DNA of 64,000 bases from Actinomycetes bacterium (GTDB taxonomy: Bacteria > Actinomycetota > Acidimicrobiia > Acidimicrobiales > JAJYXR01). A program made the position numbers and the translations under genes. The notes beneath the pieces are model-generated. The model ran no database searches. It had not been told where the DNA came from and was given only the letters and a program-made list of their open reading frames with translations. The number at the start of each line of letters is the position of its first letter. The first letter of the stretch is position 1. The stretch covers positions 1 through 64,000 of the forward strand of contig JAJYXR010000022.1 of NCBI GenBank assembly GCA_021801795.1, given 5' to 3'. Of this stretch, positions 17,405 to 24,811 are shown piece after piece.

Positions 17405-18531
17405 CGAGCTGGCGCGCCGTCATGCGCGGACGTGCTCGCATAGTGGTGCTCGCGACGAGGTGCTTGGTCGTCGCCGTCCCCTTCTTCCTCTTAGCCGCAC
17501 CGGCTGCCTGGGCCTCCGCAGGCTCTGGAGGTGTGCCAGCTACCGCCAAACTGCCCAAGGGGGCCGCATCCCCCGGTTTTTCCGTATCGGTGCTGGGCGG
17601 GGCTCCTGGTGCTACGTACGCGTCCCTGGACCTCCTACCGGGAGAATCCATGCTGTCGGGGATCGTGGTCACCAACCTCTCCAGCCAAGTGGAAGTTCTG
17701 AAGGTCCTTGCCGCGACAGGACGTACGGCTTCCGATTCAGGAGACGCCTATAGGCCCGATGCCGGTCCCTGCGTAGGAGCTGCCTGCTGGCTCATAGGTC
17801 TGCCTCCCGTCATATCGATACCAGCCGGTAAGAGCAGGTCGGTGCTGTTCAAGGTGTCGGTTCCTCCCCGCGCGCCCGACGGTGACTACCTGGCGGGCGT
17901 GGTCCTCCTACCAGCGTCGTATGGAAGCCCTCACGTGATGACCATGACCAAGGGCGTGCGGGCGAACACCACCGTGGTCCACGGCTTGGCAGTTGGAGTG
18001 GCGATCACGGTAGGCAACGCCGCGTCTCTGGTCTCGTCTCTTAGGGTGGAGGGAGTTTCCGTCGTCCATCCGCCGCTGAGGGCAGGCTCCAACGACGGCC
18101 CCGTTATGGTGGAGGTCACCGAGCACGATGACGGGGAAACCTGGCTTCATCCCCGCGGCGTGCTGTCCATCCGTCTCTCCAGGCGGGTGGTGTCGCGTGT
18201 GGTGGTGTCATCGACTGTCCTTCCCGGTGGTACCGCGACCCTGGAGGTGGCCGTAGAGGGCGTGCCCGCAGGAGTCTGGCCAGCAGGCGTGCTGCTCTGT
18301 TTCGATTCTTCCAGAAGTTGTACGGAGTGGTCCGGGAAGCTCGCCTTCCCAGCGGTGGCAGCCTCCAGCAGCCACGGATCACGACGCGGCTTCGTGGTGG
18401 ACGTACTAGGCAGCCATCTGCCCGCGTGGGAGGGATCTCTGCTGACTGGTCTGGCAGTCCTGGTCCTACTCGCTGGTCTGGTTGCCGGGTTAGTCGCCTG
18501 GAGAAGGGCACGCTTGCCGACCGGGGACTGA
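17401..18531 (+). CDS. DUF916-like membrane-anchored protein B3
   Basis: This 376-residue protein has a signal peptide (hydrophobic about 15-35), a first beta domain with GESMLSGIVVTNLSS, the CVGAACWLIGLP element and VSVPPRAPDGDYLAGVV. A second domain holds ETWLHPRG and STVLPGGTATLEV. A C-terminal transmembrane helix (about 344-368) is followed by a very short tail, RRARLPTGD, much shorter than in B1 and B2. The GTG start overlaps the stop of the giant gene as GTGA, indicating coupling; ATG 17422 is an alternative. As the last gene of the island it is the likely dedicated membrane partner of the giant LamG protein. Confidence 0.72.
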   Translation: MTSWRAVMRGRARIVVLATRCLVVAVPFFLLAAPAAWASAGSGGVPATAKLPKGAASPGFSVSVLGGAPGATYASLDLLPGESMLSGIVVTNLSSQVEVLKVLAATGRTASDSGDAYRPDAGPCVGAACWLIGLPPVISIPAGKSRSVLFKVSVPPRAPDGDYLAGVVLLPASYGSPHVMTMTKGVRANTTVVHGLAVGVAITVGNAASLVSSLRVEGVSVVHPPLRAGSNDGPVMVEVTEHDDGETWLHPRGVLSIRLSRRVVSRVVVSSTVLPGGTATLEVAVEGVPAGVWPAGVLLCFDSSRSCTEWSGKLAFPAVAASSSHGSRRGFVVDVLGSHLPAWEGSLLTGLAVLVLLAGLVAGLVAWRRARLPTGD

Positions 18532-18563
18532 GTATCTACGCGTCACACCGTGAGGAGCACCGG

Positions 18564-18636
18564 TGGGCCGCCCGGGGCTCGAACCCGGCACCTTGGGATT
18601 AAAAGTCCCCTGCTCTACCCGATGAGCTAGCGGCCC
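18564..18636 (-). tRNA. tRNA-Lys (anticodon UUU)
   Basis: Reading the minus strand gives acceptor GGGCCGC/GCGGCCC, D-arm GCTC...GAGC, anticodon loop CTTTTAA (anticodon TTT), five-base variable loop AGGTG, and T-arm CCGGG-TTCGAGC-CCCGG. The discriminator base is A, and the 3' CCA is not encoded. The lowest pair of the anticodon stem (27-43) is a G-A mismatch. TACGCT lies 7 bp upstream of the 5' end and may be the -10 box. It sits between the surface island and the FAD oxidase gene. Confidence 0.93.
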
Positions 18637-18693
18637 TCTGCCAAGCGTAGGCGCGCGGAGGGAACTAGCCGCCGGATCACCCTCCCTGCGGCC

Positions 18694-20229
18694 CTACTCC
18701 CTGCCCGGCAGCAGCACTCCAGGGTTCATGATGCCCAGCGGATCGAATGCTCCCTTCAGGGCGCGGAAGAGAGCGAGCTCGCCCTCGGGTCGGACCAGGT
18801 GCATCCACCGCGTCTTCGCCCGGCCTATGCCGTGCTCTGCCCCGATGCTTCCCCCGAGCGACACCGCGAGCTCCAGGATGGACGTGTCCAGATCCTCCTC
18901 CGTCTCCTCGGGGATCCCCAGGAAGTTCAGGTGCAGGTTCCCGTCCAGCAGGTGGCCGAAGACATGGACGGAGACATGGACGGAGGCATGGACGGAGGCA
19001 AGGAGGGAGGCATGGACGGAGGCAAGGAGGGAGGCATGGACGGAGGCATCCCGCTCCCGGCCTGCCTGCCGGAGCAACACTGGTGCCCGGGCGACGAACT
19101 CACCGAGGGCAGGCAGTGGGAGGCTGACGTCGAGCTTGTGGGGCGAACCGAGAGCCGCCAGCGCCTCGGTGATCTGCTCCCGGTAGCGCCAGAGCCGGCT
19201 GGTTCCGGCGGGTTCGGAGGCGACGGCAGATCCGGTCAGCCGCCGACTCTCGTGGTCGAGCACGCGGACCAGTGGGGCCAGCACCTCCTCGTCCGATGCG
19301 CACTCGACCAGCAGGTACCAGGCATGGTTCCCGGTGAGGGGTAGTGGGCACGCCCGAGCCTGCGCAGTGACCTCCAGCGTAGAACCCGCTATCAGCTCCG
19401 CTGCGCTCAGCTGGCCGGTCAGCTCGCGGATGGCAGTCCCGACGGCGAGCGCATCGTCGATGCTCCGAAGGCCGAGGAGAGCCACGGCACGGTTAGCCTC
19501 TGTCCTCACTATCCTGAGTCGCAGGGCAGTCAGCACCCCGAGCGTGCCCTCACTGCCCACCAGGAGGCCAGCCAGCTCGTAGCCGCTCGTGTCCTTGGCC
19601 AGGCCCCGCATCTGGGCGACCACCTGACCGCCCGGAAGGGCGACCTCCACGCCGGTCACCTGGGCACGCATCGTCCCGTGCCGCAGCACGTGAAGCCCGC
19701 CGGCGTTAGTGGCCGCCATGCCACCCAGCGTCGCGCTCTCACGGGACGCCAGATCGACGCCCAGCTCCATGCCCGCCCCGCGCAGCTCCGCCTGGAGGGC
19801 GGCCAGCGTCGTGCCGGCGCCGACGCTCAGCTGTCTCGCCGCCATGTCCGGCTCGCCAACCCAGCTAAGCCGCCTCGTGCTGAGGACAAGGCTAGGTGCC
19901 GTCATGCCCCCCCGTGAGCCGCCCGACCCGCCCGCGCCAGGCATACCACCCGCGCCAGGCAGGCCAGGCACTCCTCCGCCCACCAGCCCCGTGTTGCCCC
20001 CTTGCACCACCAGGGCGATCCCCTCGGAGCTGCAGAGCCGGAGCACCTCGGCCACCTCTGCCGCAGTGCCAGGTCGGACCACCCCGGCAGAGACTCCCCT
20101 GAACCGCCCGGTCCAGTCCACCTCGTAGGAAGCCCTGAGCTCGGGGTCGGTGAGCAGGTGGGCACCGCCGACGACATCGGCGAGAGCCGCCCTCGTCCTC
20201 CCGCTCAGCCCGGTGGAAGGAGCCATCAT
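18694..20229 (-). CDS. FAD-linked oxidase (GlcD / D-lactate dehydrogenase-like)
   Basis: This 511-residue protein is a two-domain oxidase of the PCMH/FAD_oxidase_C type, acting on a 2-hydroxy acid such as glycolate or D-lactate. The FAD-binding segment reads VVQGGNTGLVGGGVPG, followed by GVDLASRESATLGGMAATNAGG. The C-terminal domain ends SIGAEHGIGRAKTRW, the usual signature. Two low-complexity insertions are not found in the family core: a Gly-rich one after GGGVPG, and a tetrapeptide repeat of SVHA/SLLA just before VFGHLLDGNLHLNFLG, encoded by 12 bp repeats. No partner iron-sulfur subunit is adjacent. The exact substrate is unknown. Confidence 0.88.
   Translation of the reverse strand: MMAPSTGLSGRTRAALADVVGGAHLLTDPELRASYEVDWTGRFRGVSAGVVRPGTAAEVAEVLRLCSSEGIALVVQGGNTGLVGGGVPGLPGAGGMPGAGGSGGSRGGMTAPSLVLSTRRLSWVGEPDMAARQLSVGAGTTLAALQAELRGAGMELGVDLASRESATLGGMAATNAGGLHVLRHGTMRAQVTGVEVALPGGQVVAQMRGLAKDTSGYELAGLLVGSEGTLGVLTALRLRIVRTEANRAVALLGLRSIDDALAVGTAIRELTGQLSAAELIAGSTLEVTAQARACPLPLTGNHAWYLLVECASDEEVLAPLVRVLDHESRRLTGSAVASEPAGTSRLWRYREQITEALAALGSPHKLDVSLPLPALGEFVARAPVLLRQAGRERDASVHASLLASVHASLLASVHASVHVSVHVFGHLLDGNLHLNFLGIPEETEEDLDTSILELAVSLGGSIGAEHGIGRAKTRWMHLVRPEGELALFRALKGAFDPLGIMNPGVLLPGRE
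18963..19046. repeat. 12 bp tandem repeat, seven units, inside the FAD oxidase gene
   Basis: The unit is CATGGACGGAGG, with one CATGGACGGAGA and two CAAGGAGGGAGG variants. Seven units give 84 bp, or 28 in-frame residues on the minus strand. The repeat abuts a conserved FAD_oxidase_C strand whose own sequence (VHVFGH) looks like the seed from which the units expanded. Confidence 0.88.
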
Positions 20230-20237
20230 CCAGGCAT

Positions 20238-21371
20238 TCAGGGTGCCAGGATGATGGCCGCGGGTCTCCCGCCGACCGCGAGAACTGGCCCCACGCGACC
20301 ACTCGCGAGGTCCACCTTCGCCACCTGGCCCTCCTGGCCTGCTACCCAGGCCGTCCTACCTGAGGGTGTCACCGCCAGCGCCTCGGCCAGGACGCCGACC
20401 GATATGGGGGCGCCAGCAGTGAGGCTGCTCATGGAGAGGGGGACGAGCATGTCACCGCCGGAGACCCAGGCAGTCTGCCCGCCTCCCTGGAGTCCCGATG
20501 AGCCCGGGTGCCCGCCTCCGCTGCCGCTCGGAGTACCGGCGCCAGCGACAGATATACCAGTCGGGTCCGTGTCGACGAACACCTGTGGCAGGGGGCGTAG
20601 GGAGGATATGTCTATGGGGCTCACGGTGTCAGAACCGAGGTTGGCTACGAGGGCTGTGCTGTTCGCGGGGCCGCCTACTGCCACGGCATCGGGCTCGATG
20701 CCCACCGGTATAGGTGGCAGCGCCTGCATCGTGGCCAGATCTACCGGAGTCACCTCGCCAGCACCGAAGTCGGCTACCAGTGCAATGCCATCGCCCTGCC
20801 CGCCTATTGCCACAGCATCAGGTTCCCGGCCGACCCCTATCGGGCGGAGCGCCCGCATGGTCGACAGGTTCACCGGGGTGAGAGTGTTCGAGTTATAGTT
20901 CGCCACGACCGCGTATTTGCCGTTCGGTGAGATCGCCACGGCGTCTGGCTCGACGCCCGTGGGCACCCTGTCGAGGACCCTACCGCTCGGCAGCGACAGG
21001 ACGCTCAGCAGGTCCGACCCCTCGTCCGTCACGAACAGTCTCGCCGAGTGCTCCCCGAGGGCCATGGCAGAAGGAAGGCGTCCTGCCTGGACGGGAGCTT
21101 CCACCTTGCCGTCCAGGGTGTCCACCGCCGCAATGGTGGTACCGGGCTGGTCCACGTAGGAGAAGTTGCAGACGTAGGCCACCGCACTCGGGCCGGACGC
21201 GCTCGGGCCGGACGCGCTCGGGGTTCCCAGGGCGCCGCTCGCCCCCGATGAGCCGGAGGCGCTCGAGGGGCTCGAGTGGCTGGCGTGGGCAGTGCCCGCC
21301 CCGCAACTGGCCGCAAGGCAGGCAACGGAGACCAGCATGGTGCCGAGCAGGGTAGTAGCTGGACGACTCAT
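20238..21371 (-). CDS. Exported YVTN-type beta-propeller protein
   Basis: This protein of about 377 residues has an N-terminal hydrophobic signal (LLGTMLVSVACLAASC) that may be a signal peptide or a loose lipobox, followed by a Ser/Gly/Ala-rich linker. At least five to six propeller blades follow, with repeats of the type PDAVAIxxxGxxA-V-x-N-x-x-S-x-T-V-x-P-[IV]-[ND]-L, seen for example as VVANYNSNTLTPVNLSTM and LVANLGSDTVSPIDISSL. Such proteins bind surfaces or small ligands, but no enzymatic residues can be assigned. ATG 21371 is chosen because AGG lies 8 bp upstream and the upstream GTG at 21407 would overlap the previous gene. It lies just downstream of the class-V aminotransferase on the same strand. 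Confidence 0.8.
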   Translation of the reverse strand: MSRPATTLLGTMLVSVACLAASCGAGTAHASHSSPSSASGSSGASGALGTPSASGPSASGPSAVAYVCNFSYVDQPGTTIAAVDTLDGKVEAPVQAGRLPSAMALGEHSARLFVTDEGSDLLSVLSLPSGRVLDRVPTGVEPDAVAISPNGKYAVVANYNSNTLTPVNLSTMRALRPIGVGREPDAVAIGGQGDGIALVADFGAGEVTPVDLATMQALPPIPVGIEPDAVAVGGPANSTALVANLGSDTVSPIDISSLRPLPQVFVDTDPTGISVAGAGTPSGSGGGHPGSSGLQGGGQTAWVSGGDMLVPLSMSSLTAGAPISVGVLAEALAVTPSGRTAWVAGQEGQVAKVDLASGRVGPVLAVGGRPAAIILAP

Positions 21372-21391
21372 CCACATGACCTGCCCGAAGG

Positions 21392-22846
21392 CTATCCCCG
21401 GGCGCACGACGAACCAACGTCGCGCTCGGCTGGTGACCAGCCCACGCTATCGGTGTCCGGCCAGAAGTCGCCTGTCGACATGTCCTGCACGTAGGGCACC
21501 GGGGTGCCCCGGCCCGAGAGCGAGTCGGCGGCGATGGCGGCGACGGCAGCGAGGAGTGCGTCTACCTCCTCGTCGCTGGTGGCGAGGCTGCAGCTGGCCC
21601 TCACCGCTCCGGGCATGTAGCGATGGTCACCACGGCTCACCTGATCACGGTAGGCGGCTACTTCTTCGGGACCCATCCCAAGTAGCCGTACGAGGTAAGG
21701 GTGGGCGCAGAAGCAGCCATGGCGTACCCCGATGCCCCACTCTGCGCTGAGACGGGATGCGACCAGAGCGTGGTGGGTGCCCGCGACGTTGAAGGTGGCC
21801 ATCGGCAGGAGGGCTGGTGGGTCTGCCTGGTCTGGTCGCGAGCGAGGCCCCAGGACCTCGACGCCGTCTATCGCGGCCAGACCCTCCCGCAGCTTTCGAG
21901 CCAGGCGGGTCCCGTGTGCCTCGATCGCATCCCATCCGAGCCGGGTCAGCTCGGAGATGGCACTGTGGAGCGCGACGGCGCCAACCACGTTCGGTGAGCC
22001 CGCCTCCTCGCGCTCTGGAGGCTCTGTCCATACGACGTCCTCGAGGTCCACCAGGTCCACGGCTCCCCCGCCGGCCAGGAAGGGATCGCCGTCCGCGAAG
22101 GTGTCCCGCGGGGCCACCAGGACCCCAGTGCCGAATGGGGCGTAGAGCTTGTGCCCGCTGAAGGCCACGAAGTCGGCCGATGCCGGTATCGGGCGGTGAG
22201 GTGCCAGCTGCGCTGCATCCAGCATCACCGGCACCCCGTGGAGGTGCGCGAGCTCGATCATCTCGGCTATGGGTGGTAGCCAGCCGCTTACGTTGGAGGC
22301 CCCGGTGATGGCCAGCAGGGAAGGCCTGGGATGGGCCTTCAGGCCCTCCTCCAGGGCCTCAATCCCGAAGGTACCGTCCCGCTCGCACTCCACGTAGCGG
22401 CGCGTGGCGACCCTTCCCCAGGGCAGGAGGTTCGCGTGGTGCTCGATCACCGTGGTGAGGACGACGTCGTCGGGTGAGAACCTCAGGCGGTAGGCGAGAT
22501 GGTTTATCGCCTCGGTGGTGTTTCGGCAGAGGACTGCCACGTGGTTCGGCCGGGGCATGCCGCAGAACTCGAGGGCGGACCCGCGGGCGCTCTCGTACGC
22601 GGCCGTCGCCGTCCTCGACTTCCAGCCCGCCCCCCGGTGGATGCTCGAGTAGAGGGGAAGGAACTCCGCCACCGACTCAGCTACAGCCGTCAGTGCCGGC
22701 GTGGATGCTGCTGCGTCCAGATCCACGTAGGGGCGCGAAGCTCCGTCGATGCACGGGACAGGGGTGCCCTGGCCCACCAGCGTCAGCCTCGTTCCGGCAG
22801 CATCCTCGGGCACCCTTCGGCCCTCCTCCCGGCTAGCGGTTACCAT
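21392..22846 (-). CDS. Class-V aminotransferase, cysteine desulfurase-like
   Basis: This 484-residue PLP enzyme belongs to the NifS/SufS/CsdA group. It has the PLP-lysine motif FSGHKLYAPFGTGVLV, the DAAQLAPHRP aspartate motif, IEHHANLLPW, and a C-terminal VRHGCFCAHPYLVRLLG that holds a candidate catalytic cysteine. It is longer than a typical SufS (about 410). Similar short segments GTPVPCIDG near the start and GTPVPYVQD near the end frame the catalytic core. No suf or isc genes are adjacent, so it may serve another sulfur-transfer or elimination role. The start codon lies 7 bp from the divergent start of the zinc-finger gene. Confidence 0.85.
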   Translation of the reverse strand: MVTASREEGRRVPEDAAGTRLTLVGQGTPVPCIDGASRPYVDLDAAASTPALTAVAESVAEFLPLYSSIHRGAGWKSRTATAAYESARGSALEFCGMPRPNHVAVLCRNTTEAINHLAYRLRFSPDDVVLTTVIEHHANLLPWGRVATRRYVECERDGTFGIEALEEGLKAHPRPSLLAITGASNVSGWLPPIAEMIELAHLHGVPVMLDAAQLAPHRPIPASADFVAFSGHKLYAPFGTGVLVAPRDTFADGDPFLAGGGAVDLVDLEDVVWTEPPEREEAGSPNVVGAVALHSAISELTRLGWDAIEAHGTRLARKLREGLAAIDGVEVLGPRSRPDQADPPALLPMATFNVAGTHHALVASRLSAEWGIGVRHGCFCAHPYLVRLLGMGPEEVAAYRDQVSRGDHRYMPGAVRASCSLATSDEEVDALLAAVAAIAADSLSGRGTPVPYVQDMSTGDFWPDTDSVGWSPAERDVGSSCARG

Positions 22847-22853
22847 CGTAAAA

Positions 22854-23195
22854 GTGGACCATCACACCGCCGCGCCTGCCGACCAGCTCTCTGCCCAGGG
22901 TCACACCGATCCGCCGGGCGCCTACGAGGCAGACCCCCCCGGCGTCGACCAGGCAGACCCACCCGGCGCTGTTCAGGACGAGCTCGACCGCATAGAGACG
23001 CAGCTAGACGACGTGGCCTCTGCACTCGACCGTATCGAAGCCCGATCGTATGGATGCTGCGAGGTCTGTGGCGCAGCCATCGACGACGACCTCCTCGCGG
23101 CCGATCCGGTCAGGCGCCTCTGCCCAATCCACACCGGTGCCCATGCCAGCCCAGATGCTGGCGTCACCTTCGGCACCAGCCAGGTGTTGCCTTAG
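22854..23195 (+). CDS. Small DksA/TraR-like zinc finger protein
   Basis: This protein of about 113 residues has an N-terminal tail with three DPPG-type repeats, a short coiled-coil-like helix (DELDRIETQLDDVASALDRIEARSYG), then CCEVCGAAIDDDLLAADPVRRLCPIH. That matches the DksA/TraR finger C-x2-C...C-x2-C, except that the last Cys is His. Such proteins bind the RNA polymerase secondary channel or serve as unknown zinc proteins in Actinomycetota. GTG 22854 is chosen because TACCAT lies 7 bp upstream, fitting a leaderless transcript; there is no Shine-Dalgarno sequence. Longer starts would overlap the divergent aminotransferase gene. Confidence 0.7.
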   Translation: MDHHTAAPADQLSAQGHTDPPGAYEADPPGVDQADPPGAVQDELDRIETQLDDVASALDRIEARSYGCCEVCGAAIDDDLLAADPVRRLCPIHTGAHASPDAGVTFGTSQVLP

Positions 23196-23213
23196 GGGCG
23201 AACTCGCGGTCGG

Positions 23214-23633
23214 CTATGCCTTCTTCGTCTCCCAGAAGATGTCGCCGATCTGCTTTATCGAGTCCAGAAGCTTGTCTGCTATGGCTATGTCGGCGGTCCG
23301 CTTGGCCTGAGAGGTAGTCTTCTTGGCCGTCCAGAAAAGCTCGTGGAGCTGGGGGTACTTCTCCAGGTGGGCTGGGGTGAAGTACTGGTACCACAGCACG
23401 TCCAGGTGGCGGTTGCACTCGCCGGCGACCTGCTCCTTGATCACGGTTGCCCGCTCGCGGAAGTAGGGGTCGTCGGAGGCGTTGTACTTCTCCATGATCG
23501 CCTTCACCGACTCGGCCTCCACACGCGCCTGTGCGGGGTCGTAGACACCGCAGGGCAGGTCGCAGTGTGCGTGGACACTGGTCGGGGAGACGATGCGGTC
23601 AGCTAGTGAGAGTAGACGGTTCGCTAGGGCCAT
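23214..23633 (-). CDS. sodN: Nickel superoxide dismutase
   Basis: This is a Ni-containing superoxide dismutase that converts superoxide to oxygen and hydrogen peroxide. The nickel hook HCDLPCGVYDPAQA is intact, with the His1, Cys2 and Cys6 ligands of the mature enzyme. It is preceded by a 22-residue leader ending VHA that must be removed to free His1. The rest (YFTPAHLEKYPQLHELFW) matches the family, as does the length of 139 residues. ATG 23633 has GGAG 8 bp upstream. The maturation protease gene is divergent, with only 30 bp between the two start codons. Confidence 0.96.
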   Translation of the reverse strand: MALANRLLSLADRIVSPTSVHAHCDLPCGVYDPAQARVEAESVKAIMEKYNASDDPYFRERATVIKEQVAGECNRHLDVLWYQYFTPAHLEKYPQLHELFWTAKKTTSQAKRTADIAIADKLLDSIKQIGDIFWETKKA

Positions 23634-23663
23634 CGGTAGCACTCCTTTTCGGTTGTAGCGTGT

Positions 23664-24113
23664 ATGGCGTTGCCAACCACCTTAGAGGCTCCGCGGACCG
23701 CCGTGTGGCGTGGGATGCCCACAGCGCTCCCGGCACGGGTCGCCCTCGGGCTGGCTGGCGCTGTCAGCCTGCTCCTAGCGCTCGGAGTCTTGCTGGTGCG
23801 GCCGAGGCGCCTAGCGGTCGAGGGATACAGCATGGCGCCCACCCTCTTGCCAGGTGATCGGCTCCTGGCAGTTCGAGCTTCGCGTATCGGCATCGGAGAT
23901 CTAGTGGTCGTGCGCGATCCGCGTGACCAGGCGCGCCTCCTGGTCAAACGCGTAGCCTCCTTCGAGCCGGGGGGCAGGATGAGCCTGATCGGTGACAACC
24001 CCGAGGCGAGCACGGACAGCCGGACCTTCGGAACGGTTGGCAGGGCCGAGGTGGTCGGCAAGGTGGCCCGCCGCTACTGGCCACCTCACAGGGCGAGCAT
24101 CGAGCCCGGCTGA
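23664..24113 (+). CDS. sodX: Nickel-type superoxide dismutase maturation protease (S26)
   Basis: This 149-residue signal-peptidase-I-like serine protease has one N-terminal hydrophobic segment (about 25-48), the catalytic serine in EGYSMAPTLLPGDRLL and the catalytic lysine in RLLVKRVASF, followed by IGDNPEASTDSRTFG. Proteins of this size next to sodN process the SodN leader to expose the nickel-binding N-terminus, and the head-to-head placement here supports that role. No ribosome-binding site is evident, so the start is the first ATG that leaves a full N-terminus. Confidence 0.92.
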   Translation: MALPTTLEAPRTAVWRGMPTALPARVALGLAGAVSLLLALGVLLVRPRRLAVEGYSMAPTLLPGDRLLAVRASRIGIGDLVVVRDPRDQARLLVKRVASFEPGGRMSLIGDNPEASTDSRTFGTVGRAEVVGKVARRYWPPHRASIEPG

Positions 24114-24141
24114 CAGGGCGGCATCGAGCTCTCCTGGCTAG

Positions 24142-24147
24142 TAAGAT
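24142..24147 (+). promoter_or_regulatory. Possible -10 box of a leaderless rsiG transcript
   Basis: TAAGAT lies exactly 7 bp before the GTG start of rsiG, and no Shine-Dalgarno sequence is present. A convincing -35 box is missing. Confidence 0.35.
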
Positions 24148-24154
24148 TCTCCAA

Positions 24155-24688
24155 GTGAGCTGGCTGGACGTCGAGATCGAGCGCTTGACTGAGCCAGGTT
24201 ACCTGGCGGGCATCGAGTCGATTGCCATCGATGCTCTTCGCTCGATGAGGTCTGAGTGCCAGCAGGCGGAGGTTACGGTCTCCTACCTGCGCCGCGTGGC
24301 CCAGGGGCGTCTCGACATCGTAGGTGCCTACATGAACGGCATCGACTCGGCCTCTGGACTCGACAGCCTGATAGAGGAGTTGCCCAGGATCATCGCCGGG
24401 CCGGTTCGTCCCCCCGGACCCGGGCGCCTACCGGCCCAGTTCGCGCCAGATGCAGCCGGCATGGAGCTCACTGGCGAGATCGACGTGATCTTCGGACCTG
24501 ACGAGGTGGGCAAGCTGCCGTCGATGGGTCAGGAGGAGCTGGCAGAGATCGCCTCGAACCTGGCAAAGGTGGAGACCAAGCTGTCTGCACAGCGTCACGA
24601 GCTCCATAAGCAGATTGACGGGATCCAGGCGGAGATAGTCCATCGCTACAAGACGGGTGAGGCCTCGGTCGACAGCCTGGTGCCCTGA
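24155..24688 (+). CDS. rsiG: RsiG-family anti-sigma factor, predicted c-di-GMP binding
   Basis: This 177-residue mostly helical protein carries the RsiG signature E-x3-S-x2-R-x3-Q-x3-D exactly, as EVTVSYLRRVAQGRLD near residues 39-54. A second copy lies near 137-152 as ETKLSAQRHELHKQID, identical in spacing with His for Gln. In Streptomyces, RsiG uses two such helices to bind c-di-GMP and then sequesters the sporulation sigma factor WhiG. The GE-IDVIFGPDE segment between them is also seen in this family. No sigma factor gene is in the window. The assignment rests on the motif pair and on the helical character. The start is GTG, apparently leaderless. Confidence 0.82.
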   Translation: MSWLDVEIERLTEPGYLAGIESIAIDALRSMRSECQQAEVTVSYLRRVAQGRLDIVGAYMNGIDSASGLDSLIEELPRIIAGPVRPPGPGRLPAQFAPDAAGMELTGEIDVIFGPDEVGKLPSMGQEELAEIASNLAKVETKLSAQRHELHKQIDGIQAEIVHRYKTGEASVDSLVP

Positions 24689-24811
24689 TCCGACTGTGGC
24701 GGAGGTGGCCGGATGTGCTTTGCTGGGGAACCAGCACCAGTCTGGTAACGCAGATCTCGGCAGTGTCCTGCATTCGGAGTGGGACTTGTATCATGAGTGA
24801 GAGGAGTCTTC

